A DNA stretch of 64,000 nucleotides, from NCBI GenBank assembly GCA_046760785.1, contig JBHIET010000005.1:9309-73308 (forward strand), in the 5' to 3' direction. The notes under the pieces were generated by a model. It searched no databases. It was not told the DNA's origin and was given only the letters and a program-made list of their open reading frames with translations. This DNA comes from JBHIET01 sp046760785 (GTDB lineage Bacteria > Chloroflexota > Anaerolineae > B4-G1). Position numbers and translations under genes: made by a program. Below are positions 57,933 through 64,000 of the stretch, one piece after another. Within the stretch, counting starts at the first letter, position 1. Each line of letters starts with the position of its first letter.

Positions 57933-58934
57933 TTATTCTCCACTCTCTGTCTCAGTATCTTGACTTGACTTGGCGATCGTCCGTGCTGCCATTTGCCGCC
58001 CGATCCCTGAACCCCCCAGCCCGATCAGGATCAGGGCAGGCACACACAACCATTCCTGCACCAATCCCAGGCCAACACCACCTGCTATGACCAGCAGAGC
58101 CAATCCCAGGATAACCCATCGCTCCTGCAGGCGCGAGCGACGTGCGACCACGGTCACGACCAAACTGAACACCCCGCCCAGGGTCAGGAACACAGCCGCC
58201 CAGGGTACATTTCGGCGCACCAGCCAGGAGACGATGGGCGAGATTCGCCGCCGTTCCCGTACCTGCCGGCTAGCAAAGCCCTGACCGTCCCAGGCGAACG
58301 TCTCGACGCGGTAAGGCCACCACAGCGGGCTCCCGGTTGGTGGGATGTCCTGCATGGTCTGAATGGCCGGTTGGCCTCCCCACTTGCCCACCACTGAGTG
58401 CGGGCGCATCGAGCCCGACAGGCTGCTGCTAAACGTTTCCAACTGCATCAGACGAGGCTCTGGCGTGTACGTGAACACGGTCACGTGGTCGGTGTAGTGC
58501 AGCGGTGTCACGAAATCTCCCAACTGGGATTCCGCCTCCTCGGTGAAGACGAGTAGTTCGGGTAAGCCGTCGCCCGTCAGGTCGCGTAACTCCGCACGGG
58601 CATTGACGCCGTCCAGGCTCCGGTGATCAGTCAGGCTCCAGCTCCCCCCGTACTCAACGAACAGTATGACGTGGGAGTCAAGCCGGGAGGATTGCTCCAG
58701 CGGGAGGTTCAGGGTCGCGACCGCCAACACTTCCTCAACGCCGTCGCCGTTTACGTCCAGCTCGTAGTAACCGGCCAATTCGTACCTGTTTGCGAAAAGG
58801 GGACGTGCGAGCAAAAGGGGCATCTGGTCTAGAGCTGAAGCCGGCGGGACTTCTGGCGTCGTCTCACTGCTACATCCAAAGAACAGCAGGGTCAGGCACA
58901 GCAGGATCACGACGGCGATGCTTTGTCGGTTCAT
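57933..58934 (-). CDS. Lipoprotein with FG-GAP-like repeats and membrane helices
   Basis: A 333-residue protein. A signal peptide with lipobox LFFGC starts it, followed by repeats such as LDVNGDGVEEVLAVA and RDLTGDGLPELLVFT (calcium-binding-like FG-GAP units), and about three hydrophobic helices in the last third. It is 10 bp from the Nudix fusion gene and follows the GH1 gene. Function unknown. Confidence 0.75.
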   Translation of the reverse strand: MNRQSIAVVILLCLTLLFFGCSSETTPEVPPASALDQMPLLLARPLFANRYELAGYYELDVNGDGVEEVLAVATLNLPLEQSSRLDSHVILFVEYGGSWSLTDHRSLDGVNARAELRDLTGDGLPELLVFTEEAESQLGDFVTPLHYTDHVTVFTYTPEPRLMQLETFSSSLSGSMRPHSVVGKWGGQPAIQTMQDIPPTGSPLWWPYRVETFAWDGQGFASRQVRERRRISPIVSWLVRRNVPWAAVFLTLGGVFSLVVTVVARRSRLQERWVILGLALLVIAGGVGLGLVQEWLCVPALILIGLGGSGIGRQMAARTIAKSSQDTETESGE

Positions 58935-58950
58935 CTAAACAGCCCTCAGG

Positions 58951-60612
58951 TCACCCCGGCAGCAACTCGGCCCGCAGCTCCGGCGCGTAGGCATCAATAA
59001 TCTGAGGGGTGATGCTGTTGGTGCGGACGATTTCAGCGTAGAGGATAGCGCTGCGACGTGGTGTACGGGCCTGGGTTTCGGGATCGAGCGCGATGAGGCC
59101 GAAGCGCAGCGTCCACCCCTCGGCCCACTCAAAGTTGTCCACCAACGTCCAGTGGTAGTAGCCCATCACCGGGTAGCAGAGCTGGATCGCGTGCCACATT
59201 TGGTGCAGGTGGGTCAGGAGGTAACGTAGCCGCTGATCGTCGTCATCGTCGGGGATGCCGTTCTCTGTGACGTATATGGGCAGACCCAGGCGCGCTAACC
59301 GCTGGAGGCAGCGGAACATCCCACGGGGGTAGAACTCACCATAGCCACCGTCGAGCAACTCGGCGTCGTCGGCGTGCAGTCGGCGGCTGAATAGCGCCTG
59401 ACGCTGCGTACGGTCGAAGGCGACCAGATCGCGGGTGTAGTAGTTGAGGCCGATCCAGTCGAGGGTGCGACGCAGTTTCCAGACCGGGCCAAGGCCCAGA
59501 GGCAGCATCCAGCGGCCCCGGGTCAGCGCGGTAAGAATGGCCTGGTTGTAGGCCCTGTCCGTCACGCGGGCGACGTGCCGGTCCAGCAGCGAGCGGGGGT
59601 TGGCCGGATCGAGGATGCGCATATTGTGGGCCAGGCCGACGCGGGCGTGGGGTTGAAGGGTGTGAATCTCCCGGTAGGCGGCGGCGTGGCCCGCCAGCAG
59701 GTGACGGACGACGCGCATCGCCGCTTTGAAGTCGGATCTGCCCGGAGGGAAGACGGCCTCCAGGTAGCCCATGTAGCCGTAGACGTTGGGCTCGTTGATG
59801 GTGCACCACAGATCGCAGTGCTGGCCCAGCGTCTCGACGACCCGGCGCACGAAGCGGGCGAAGAGCAGGATGGCCCCCGGATTCTCCCAGCCGCCCTGCT
59901 CGACCAGCCAGCGGGGGTCGGTGAAGTGGTGGAGCGTGACCATGGGCTCAATGTGGTGCTCGCGCAAGCCTTGTAGCATCTGGTTATATCGCTCCAGGGC
60001 AGAATCGTCGAACTCGCCGGGGCGGGGCTCGACACGTGACCACTCGACCGAGAGGCGGAGTGCGCCCAGGCCCATATCGGCGGCACGCTCGAAGTCGGCC
60101 TCGGCGTTCTCCCACCAATTGCAGGCCCGCCCGGACCGGTGCCCCGCTTTGATGTGACCCTCCTGTTGCTCCCAGGCCCACCAGTTGTTGTTGGTGTTGT
60201 TGCCCTCGACCTGGTGGGCAGCGGTGGCGACACCCCATTTGAAGTCGGCGGGGAAGTGGAACGTGGCTTGGGGCACGCATACTTTTGCAGGAGCGACCTC
60301 GATGAGGCGCTCCGTTCGAAGCGGCTCCAGAGGCTCGGGTTGGGCCGGTGGCTCAGCCAAAACGGCTTGCTCAAGAACATCGGTGGCGTCCCTCGACTGT
60401 GCTCGGGACAGGCTCAGGGCAGGCGCGGCTTTGATTCCACCAGGTGTGACCTCCTCCCGGTCTATCTCTTCCATGTCTATGTCTTCGAATGGATCATGGC
60501 CCAGGACCTTGATAGATGGTTCCCCCCCCTCCTGGTCTATCCACTCCATATCCATGTCTTCGAATGGATCGTGACCCAGCAACTTGTCGGACTTTTGCTT
60601 TCTTTTAGCCAT
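58951..60612 (-). CDS. GH1 glycosidase with a duplicated N-terminal motif
   Basis: A 553-residue protein. The last 440 residues are a family 1 beta-glycosidase with acid/base Glu in TINEPNVYGY and nucleophile Glu in YVTENGIPDD. The first 115 residues are an extension that begins MAKRKQKSDK (basic) and holds two copies of LGHDPFEDxDMExID (residues 12-26 and 37-51), followed by a low-complexity linker that includes an in-frame dispersed repeat (residues 65-76). There is no signal peptide. Its ATG at 60612 overlaps the end of the ParA-like gene by 8 nt, so translation is coupled. The basic plus acidic N-terminus resembles adaptors of ParA-type ATPases. Confidence 0.88.
   Translation of the reverse strand: MAKRKQKSDKLLGHDPFEDMDMEWIDQEGGEPSIKVLGHDPFEDIDMEEIDREEVTPGGIKAAPALSLSRAQSRDATDVLEQAVLAEPPAQPEPLEPLRTERLIEVAPAKVCVPQATFHFPADFKWGVATAAHQVEGNNTNNNWWAWEQQEGHIKAGHRSGRACNWWENAEADFERAADMGLGALRLSVEWSRVEPRPGEFDDSALERYNQMLQGLREHHIEPMVTLHHFTDPRWLVEQGGWENPGAILLFARFVRRVVETLGQHCDLWCTINEPNVYGYMGYLEAVFPPGRSDFKAAMRVVRHLLAGHAAAYREIHTLQPHARVGLAHNMRILDPANPRSLLDRHVARVTDRAYNQAILTALTRGRWMLPLGLGPVWKLRRTLDWIGLNYYTRDLVAFDRTQRQALFSRRLHADDAELLDGGYGEFYPRGMFRCLQRLARLGLPIYVTENGIPDDDDDQRLRYLLTHLHQMWHAIQLCYPVMGYYHWTLVDNFEWAEGWTLRFGLIALDPETQARTPRRSAILYAEIVRTNSITPQIIDAYAPELRAELLPG
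60389..60420. repeat. In-frame dispersed repeat in the GH1 gene
   Basis: TCCCTCGACTGTGCTCGGGA followed by CAGGCTCAGGGC, a longer form of the family. It codes for LSLSRAQSRDA in the linker. Confidence 0.65.
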
Positions 60613-61360
60613 CACGAAGAACCCTCTCTACCAGACGGTTGTAGTCGGCTGTGGCTCTGCTGCGGGGTGAATATTCGTAGATCGTCATGTGGTGACTGGG
60701 CGCTTCGGTGAGCTTTATGTTCTTCCCGATTGGCTCAGCCACTCTATTGCCAAAATGACGCTGTAAAATCCCCAGAACCTCGCGGTCCTGTCGCACGCGG
60801 GCGGAGTAAAGCGTGGGGACGATCAGGTAGAGGCGGACGCGATGGTCAGGTATCCGGCCGATACTCTTCAGTGTCTCGACCACCTGCCGGGTTCCTATCA
60901 TGGCCATGTAGCTCATCAAGACCGGCACGATGAGTTCGCGGGCGTATCGCAGCCCGCTCTCGCTCAAAAGACTGGCCGAAGGCGAGAAATCGAGAATGAC
61001 GTAATCATACTCGTCATCCAGGCCACGCATTCTGCTGTCCAGCATCCGCCGGGCTATCCGGTCATCGTTCATGCGCCACATCTTGCCTTCAGTCTGAAGT
61101 AGACTGCCGTCGCTGGCGATGAGATCGAGATTGTCCCGCGCCCTGACGATGCAGGCTCGCGGTTCTGCTTGTCCCAGCAACATGTGGGCCAGGGAATAAG
61201 TATAAGACACCCCCAGGCACATCGCCAGGCTGCCCTGAGCGTCCAGGTCAACACAAAGAACGCGCGCCCCACGCAAAGCCAGGCCAGCACCCAGGTTCAC
61301 CACTGTTGTTGTTTTGCCTGTGCCACCCTTGTAGTTCAGCACACCGATGCGTCTGCCCAT
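60605..61360 (-). CDS. ParA/Soj-type ATPase
   Basis: A 251-residue ParA-family ATPase with the deviant Walker A motif NYKGGTGKTTTVVNLG, the A' motif VLCVDLDAQGSLAM and Walker B YDYVILDFSPSASLL. Such ATPases pattern DNA or protein cargo over the nucleoid. GGAGGGAGG lies before ATG 61360. The region upstream is filled by tandem palindromes. No ParB is adjacent; instead the GH1 gene overlaps it, so the glycosidase with its N-terminal motif may be the cargo or partner. Confidence 0.9.
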   Translation of the reverse strand: MGRRIGVLNYKGGTGKTTTVVNLGAGLALRGARVLCVDLDAQGSLAMCLGVSYTYSLAHMLLGQAEPRACIVRARDNLDLIASDGSLLQTEGKMWRMNDDRIARRMLDSRMRGLDDEYDYVILDFSPSASLLSESGLRYARELIVPVLMSYMAMIGTRQVVETLKSIGRIPDHRVRLYLIVPTLYSARVRQDREVLGILQRHFGNRVAEPIGKNIKLTEAPSHHMTIYEYSPRSRATADYNRLVERVLRDG

Positions 61361-61392
61361 TCTCAATTCCTCCCTGCTCCGAAAATAACCGT

Positions 61393-61413
61393 GGGACAAA
61401 AGGCATCTTGTCC
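61393..61413. repeat. GGGACAAaaggcatCTTGTCC palindrome
   Basis: Related to the palindrome at 732-750. It lies in the leader of the ParA-like gene. Confidence 0.5.
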
Positions 61414-61443
61414 TACGTTCGGCTGCCTCGAAAATAGCCGACC

Positions 61444-61555
61444 GGTAGGGGCAACCCTTGCGGTTGCCCAAGGTAGGGGCAACCATTGCGGTTGCCCAAG
61501 GTAGGGGCAACCATTGCGGTTGCCCAGGGTAGGGGCAACCCTTGCGGTTGCCCAG
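61444..61555. repeat. Four tandem 28-bp palindromic repeats
   Basis: Four copies of a 28-bp unit, each GGTAGGGGCAACC(C/A)TTGCGG followed by TTGCCCA(A/G), start at 61444, 61472, 61500 and 61528; a partial copy follows. Each unit has GGGCAACC and GGTTGCCC as inverted arms. There are no spacers. It lies in the 300-bp gap between the sensor kinase stop and the ParA-like gene, which holds no gene. Confidence 0.9.
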
Positions 61556-61660
61556 GGTAGGGACAAGTGGATGTAGTTCAGACCTGCGCCCCAAACGCGG
61601 AGATAGCCCAGCGCAGGAAGTCCCCTCTACTACCACAGAGGGACGTTTTGCCATAGCAGA

Positions 61661-63442
61661 TCATTCATCTCTCACGTCTACATCGGCGGCGACGGGAAGC
61701 AGGACGGTGAAGGTACTTCCCTCACCGACCTGACTCTCCACCTTCACACGTCCGTCATAAGCCTCGACGATCTCCTTGACCAGCGCCAGCCCCAGGCCCA
61801 CGCCACCGTACTGTCGCTGGGCGCTTCCATCCACCTGATAGAAGCGCTCAAAGATGCGTTCCAACTGGCCGGCCTCGATGCCGATGCCTGTGTCACTCAC
61901 CTCCAGGGCGACCTGGTCTCCCTCCTGCCGTAACCACACGGTGACCGTTCCTCCCGCAGGGGTGAATTTCATCGCATTGCCCAGTAAGTTGTCCAGCACT
62001 CGCCGCAGATAGGTCGGCGAGCCGCTCACAGGAGGCAGGTGGGGCGCGATCTCTGCGTGCAGGGTCAATTCGGCCTGCCTGGCGGCTACCTGGAAGTCCT
62101 CCACAGCAGCCTGCGTCAGTTCATCCAACGACACTGGCTCCGGCGTGGGATGCCTGGCCTCGGCCTCCAGGATGAAGGTGATGTTCTGGACCAGGTCGCC
62201 CAGCATGCGAGCACGGCGGGCGATGACAGCCACCGGTTTTTGCTGCTCAGGTTGTAACTCCCCCAATTCGGCACTGTCGAGCATCTCAGCGTAGCCCCGA
62301 ATGAGGGCCAGCGGTGAGCGCAGTTCATGGGACACGTTTTGGATGAACTCGTCCTTGAGCTGATCCAGTTCCTCCTGCCGGGCCAGCGCGGTTGCCAACT
62401 CGTCGGCGCGCAGCCGTGCCTCTTCGTGCAGGCGGGCATTGCGCAGCCCGATGGCCACAGCGTCGGCCACTGCCTCCAATAGCGATTGGTCCTCCTCATC
62501 GAAGTCTGCCAGTTGGTCGCTCTCCACGCCCATCGCTCCAACGGTGTCTCCTTCGTCGAGGATGGGTACGTACAGTGCTGATCTGATCGGAGCCTCGCCG
62601 GGATTGAAGAAATAAGGGTCGGTATGGACGTCGGGCGCGAGATAGGGCTTGCCAGTGCAGGCCACGTGTCCGAGAATGCCTTGCTCGACCGGCTGGTGGT
62701 AGATTCCAGGGGTTGTCAGGTCTGGAGAACCGATAGAGATACCACTGTAACCGCGCAGGGTAAACATCTGTCCCTCATTGTCCAGCGTGAAAAGGCCGAT
62801 CATAGGATACTTGAAGTGGCGATGAATGCTCTCGGCCACGGCCTGTAGTAGCGCGCTGGCGTCGAGGGTCGTAGCGGCGATGCGTGCCGCGTCCGCCAGC
62901 AGGACCAGCCTCCGCGTTTGTTGCTGTTCGGCCTGGAACAACCGCGCGTTCTCGATGGCGACGGCTGCCTGGTTGGCAAAGGCGGTCAGCAAAGGCAGTT
63001 GACCGTGAAAAGCAGTGGCGTGCAGGCTATGCAGATAGAGCACGCCCAGTAAACGGTCTTTGACCAACAATGGCAAGCCAGCGACCGATTTGATGCCGGC
63101 CTCCACAATGAGCGGGTTGACAGTGCGCGGCGCTCCTTCGCCCGGATCGGGGGTTACGGTGCCGTCCTCCCCAACTTCATCAATGACCACCGCCTGATGT
63201 GAGCGGACGATCCAACTGGTGAGGCCTTCGTCCCGGACACGGTACTCTATGGCCGGTACGCCCGGCAGGTTTTCGGCACTCTGGCCCATGTGGCCTGCCT
63301 CGTCCACCAGCACCACGCTGGTGTAGTCCACGGTCACCACCTCGCTGGTCAGCGACACAATCTCGGCCAGCACCTGATCGAGTTCGAGAGAAGCGGCCAC
63401 AGCCTGAGAAGCCCGGCTCAGAGCGGCCAACTGTTCTACCAT
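61661..63442 (-). CDS. Sensor histidine kinase, 3' part after a frameshift
   Basis: 593 residues: two GAF-like domains (residues 20-165 and 185-335), HisKA with the phosphorylated His in FIQNVSHELRSPLAL, and HATPase with NLLGNAMKFTP, VSDTGIGIE and GVGLGLALVKEIV. The ATG at 63442 would begin mid-way in a coiled linker. The true gene probably continues upstream in another frame (see 63436-64000): one base restores TDIT-QRKQAEEALELMVEQL. Ligands of the GAF domains are unknown. It is the last gene seen and its start is outside the window. Confidence 0.85.
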   Translation of the reverse strand: MVEQLAALSRASQAVAASLELDQVLAEIVSLTSEVVTVDYTSVVLVDEAGHMGQSAENLPGVPAIEYRVRDEGLTSWIVRSHQAVVIDEVGEDGTVTPDPGEGAPRTVNPLIVEAGIKSVAGLPLLVKDRLLGVLYLHSLHATAFHGQLPLLTAFANQAAVAIENARLFQAEQQQTRRLVLLADAARIAATTLDASALLQAVAESIHRHFKYPMIGLFTLDNEGQMFTLRGYSGISIGSPDLTTPGIYHQPVEQGILGHVACTGKPYLAPDVHTDPYFFNPGEAPIRSALYVPILDEGDTVGAMGVESDQLADFDEEDQSLLEAVADAVAIGLRNARLHEEARLRADELATALARQEELDQLKDEFIQNVSHELRSPLALIRGYAEMLDSAELGELQPEQQKPVAVIARRARMLGDLVQNITFILEAEARHPTPEPVSLDELTQAAVEDFQVAARQAELTLHAEIAPHLPPVSGSPTYLRRVLDNLLGNAMKFTPAGGTVTVWLRQEGDQVALEVSDTGIGIEAGQLERIFERFYQVDGSAQRQYGGVGLGLALVKEIVEAYDGRVKVESQVGEGSTFTVLLPVAADVDVRDE

Positions 63443-64000
63443 GAGTTCCAGCGCCTCCTCTGCCTGTTTGCGCTGGTGATGTCGGTAAAGACAGCCAGGC
63501 TACCGGCGAAGCGACCTTCCTTAAACCGTGGGCTGCCGCTGACCAGGACAAGAGCCCGCGTGCCATCTTTGCGGGTGAGTTGGAGTTCGTAGCGGTCAGA
63601 TTCACCGCGGGCGCGCCGCTCGTCGGCTGCCCGGACGATGGAGTGCTGATCGGGCGGGGTGATAGCTGTCCAATGCTGGCCCAACAGTTCTGCGGGCGAG
63701 TAGCCCAGCAAAGCCGCCGCAGCCGGGTTGACGAAGGTAAGGTGGCCCTCAACATCTTCCACGACGATGCCCTCAGTCATACTCTGGATGATGCCCTCGT
63801 TGAACTCTTTCAGCCCTTGGAGTGCCTCTTCCGCCTGCTTACTCTCGGTGATTTCCAGTGCGATCTCGGCCACACTCGCAATAGCGCCCTCTGCACCTTG
63901 AACTGGATAGCCTCGTATGGACCAGACTCTCCCATCTGGGGTAGTGGCGACATGACAGCGAATCGTGGTAGAGTTTGATTCGATTTCAACTGACAGCACA
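63436..64000 (-). CDS. PAS-domain sensor part of the same kinase, 5' partial
   Basis: About 187 residues with two PAS-type regions (RVWSIRGYPVQGAEG, then the PAS fold SMTEGIVVEDVEGHLTFVN and AALLGYSPAELLG) and the linker TDIT where frame is lost; it then reads SANRQRRRWNSW to a stop. The upstream part lies beyond the window edge. Its 3' end overlaps the kinase part by 7 nt. It is very likely the N-terminal portion of the same protein. Confidence 0.75.
   Translation of the reverse strand, partial: VLSVEIESNSTTIRCHVATTPDGRVWSIRGYPVQGAEGAIASVAEIALEITESKQAEEALQGLKEFNEGIIQSMTEGIVVEDVEGHLTFVNPAAAALLGYSPAELLGQHWTAITPPDQHSIVRAADERRARGESDRYELQLTRKDGTRALVLVSGSPRFKEGRFAGSLAVFTDITSANRQRRRWNSW
63470..63480 (-). 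other. Apparent one-base frameshift in the sensor kinase gene
   Basis: After the codons for TDIT, the minus-strand sequence CACCAGCGCAAACAG continues in a frame with an early stop. Adding one C (ACC CAG CGC AAA CAG) gives QRKQAEEALE, the canonical PAS-GAF linker, joined to MVEQLAALSR. This could be a sequencing error, a true inactivation or a programmed shift. Confidence 0.75.

Noticed and set aside
61444..61555. CRISPR array
   Set aside because: The four 28-bp units are directly adjacent with no spacers, and no cas gene is in the window.
61361..61654. N-terminal extension of the ParA-like protein
   Set aside because: The added residues are only translated palindromic repeats; ATG 61360 has the ribosome site and the family start.
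1..64000. Prophage, transposon or integrative element
   Set aside because: No integrase, transposase, phage structural or conjugation gene was found; mobile signals are limited to small palindromic repeats and the LAGLIDADG-like domain.

Overview
The window is a 64 kb piece of a GC-rich bacterial chromosome with no rRNA, integrase or transposase. Protein style, the two ferredoxin-dependent 2-oxoacid oxidoreductases, the split P-protein of the glycine cleavage system, sigma70-type promoters and abundant short palindromic repeats (some in frame inside genes) suggest a Chloroflexota (Anaerolineae-like) anaerobe or microaerophile. That placement is an inference; no marker RNA is present to confirm it.

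Left third (1-16.3 kb, all on the minus strand): an oxygen and peroxide defence island. It encodes rubredoxin, flavodiiron protein, an NADH:rubredoxin-reductase-like flavoprotein, rubrerythrin, superoxide reductase, a Dps-like protein, ferritin and two further ferritin-like proteins, a ferritin-like remnant, OsmC, a DJ-1/PfpI protein, ferredoxin:thioredoxin reductase translationally coupled to a glutaredoxin, a Tat-exported molybdopterin lipoprotein next to a c-type cytochrome, a ZIP metal transporter and a KorAB-type oxidoreductase that could supply reduced ferredoxin. The right edge is the ferritin-perR pair, whose consensus promoter carries a near-perfect PerR box over its -10 element.

16.3-23.3 kb (plus strand): a Crp/Fnr regulator, two ferredoxins, a NifU-like protein, a DUF438-hemerythrin-PAS protein, a DUF166 protein and a four-subunit pyruvate:ferredoxin oxidoreductase (porGDAB). 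A 39-bp promoter/operator element is shared between the ferritin side and the second ferredoxin.

23.4-41.5 kb: an ECF sigma factor / small protein / FecR-domain cluster, then a plus-strand housekeeping run (ligA, an alpha-oxoamine synthase, a CPBP protease, secA, a KaiC-like ATPase with two small membrane proteins, adenosine deaminase, argS, dcd, tRNA-Val). The dcd gene carries a LAGLIDADG-like domain of about 110 residues inside the deaminase, without intein splice motifs.

41.5-53.3 kb: an MNT-HEPN pair (the HEPN cut by a nonsense codon), gcvH, gcvPA and gcvPB with an exported caspase-like protein wedged between the last two, a DNPH1-like N-hydrolase, a DUF433-DUF5615 toxin-antitoxin pair, a zinc-ribbon protein, an M28-type peptidase, a PLP aminotransferase and a truncated CoA-transferase subunit. 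53.3-64 kb: a cobalamin riboswitch with terminator before a btuFCD-like transporter, tRNA-Ser, a Nudix-GNAT fusion, a lipoprotein, a ParA-type ATPase overlapping a GH1 glycosidase that has a duplicated N-terminal motif, and a sensor histidine kinase split by an apparent one-base frameshift.
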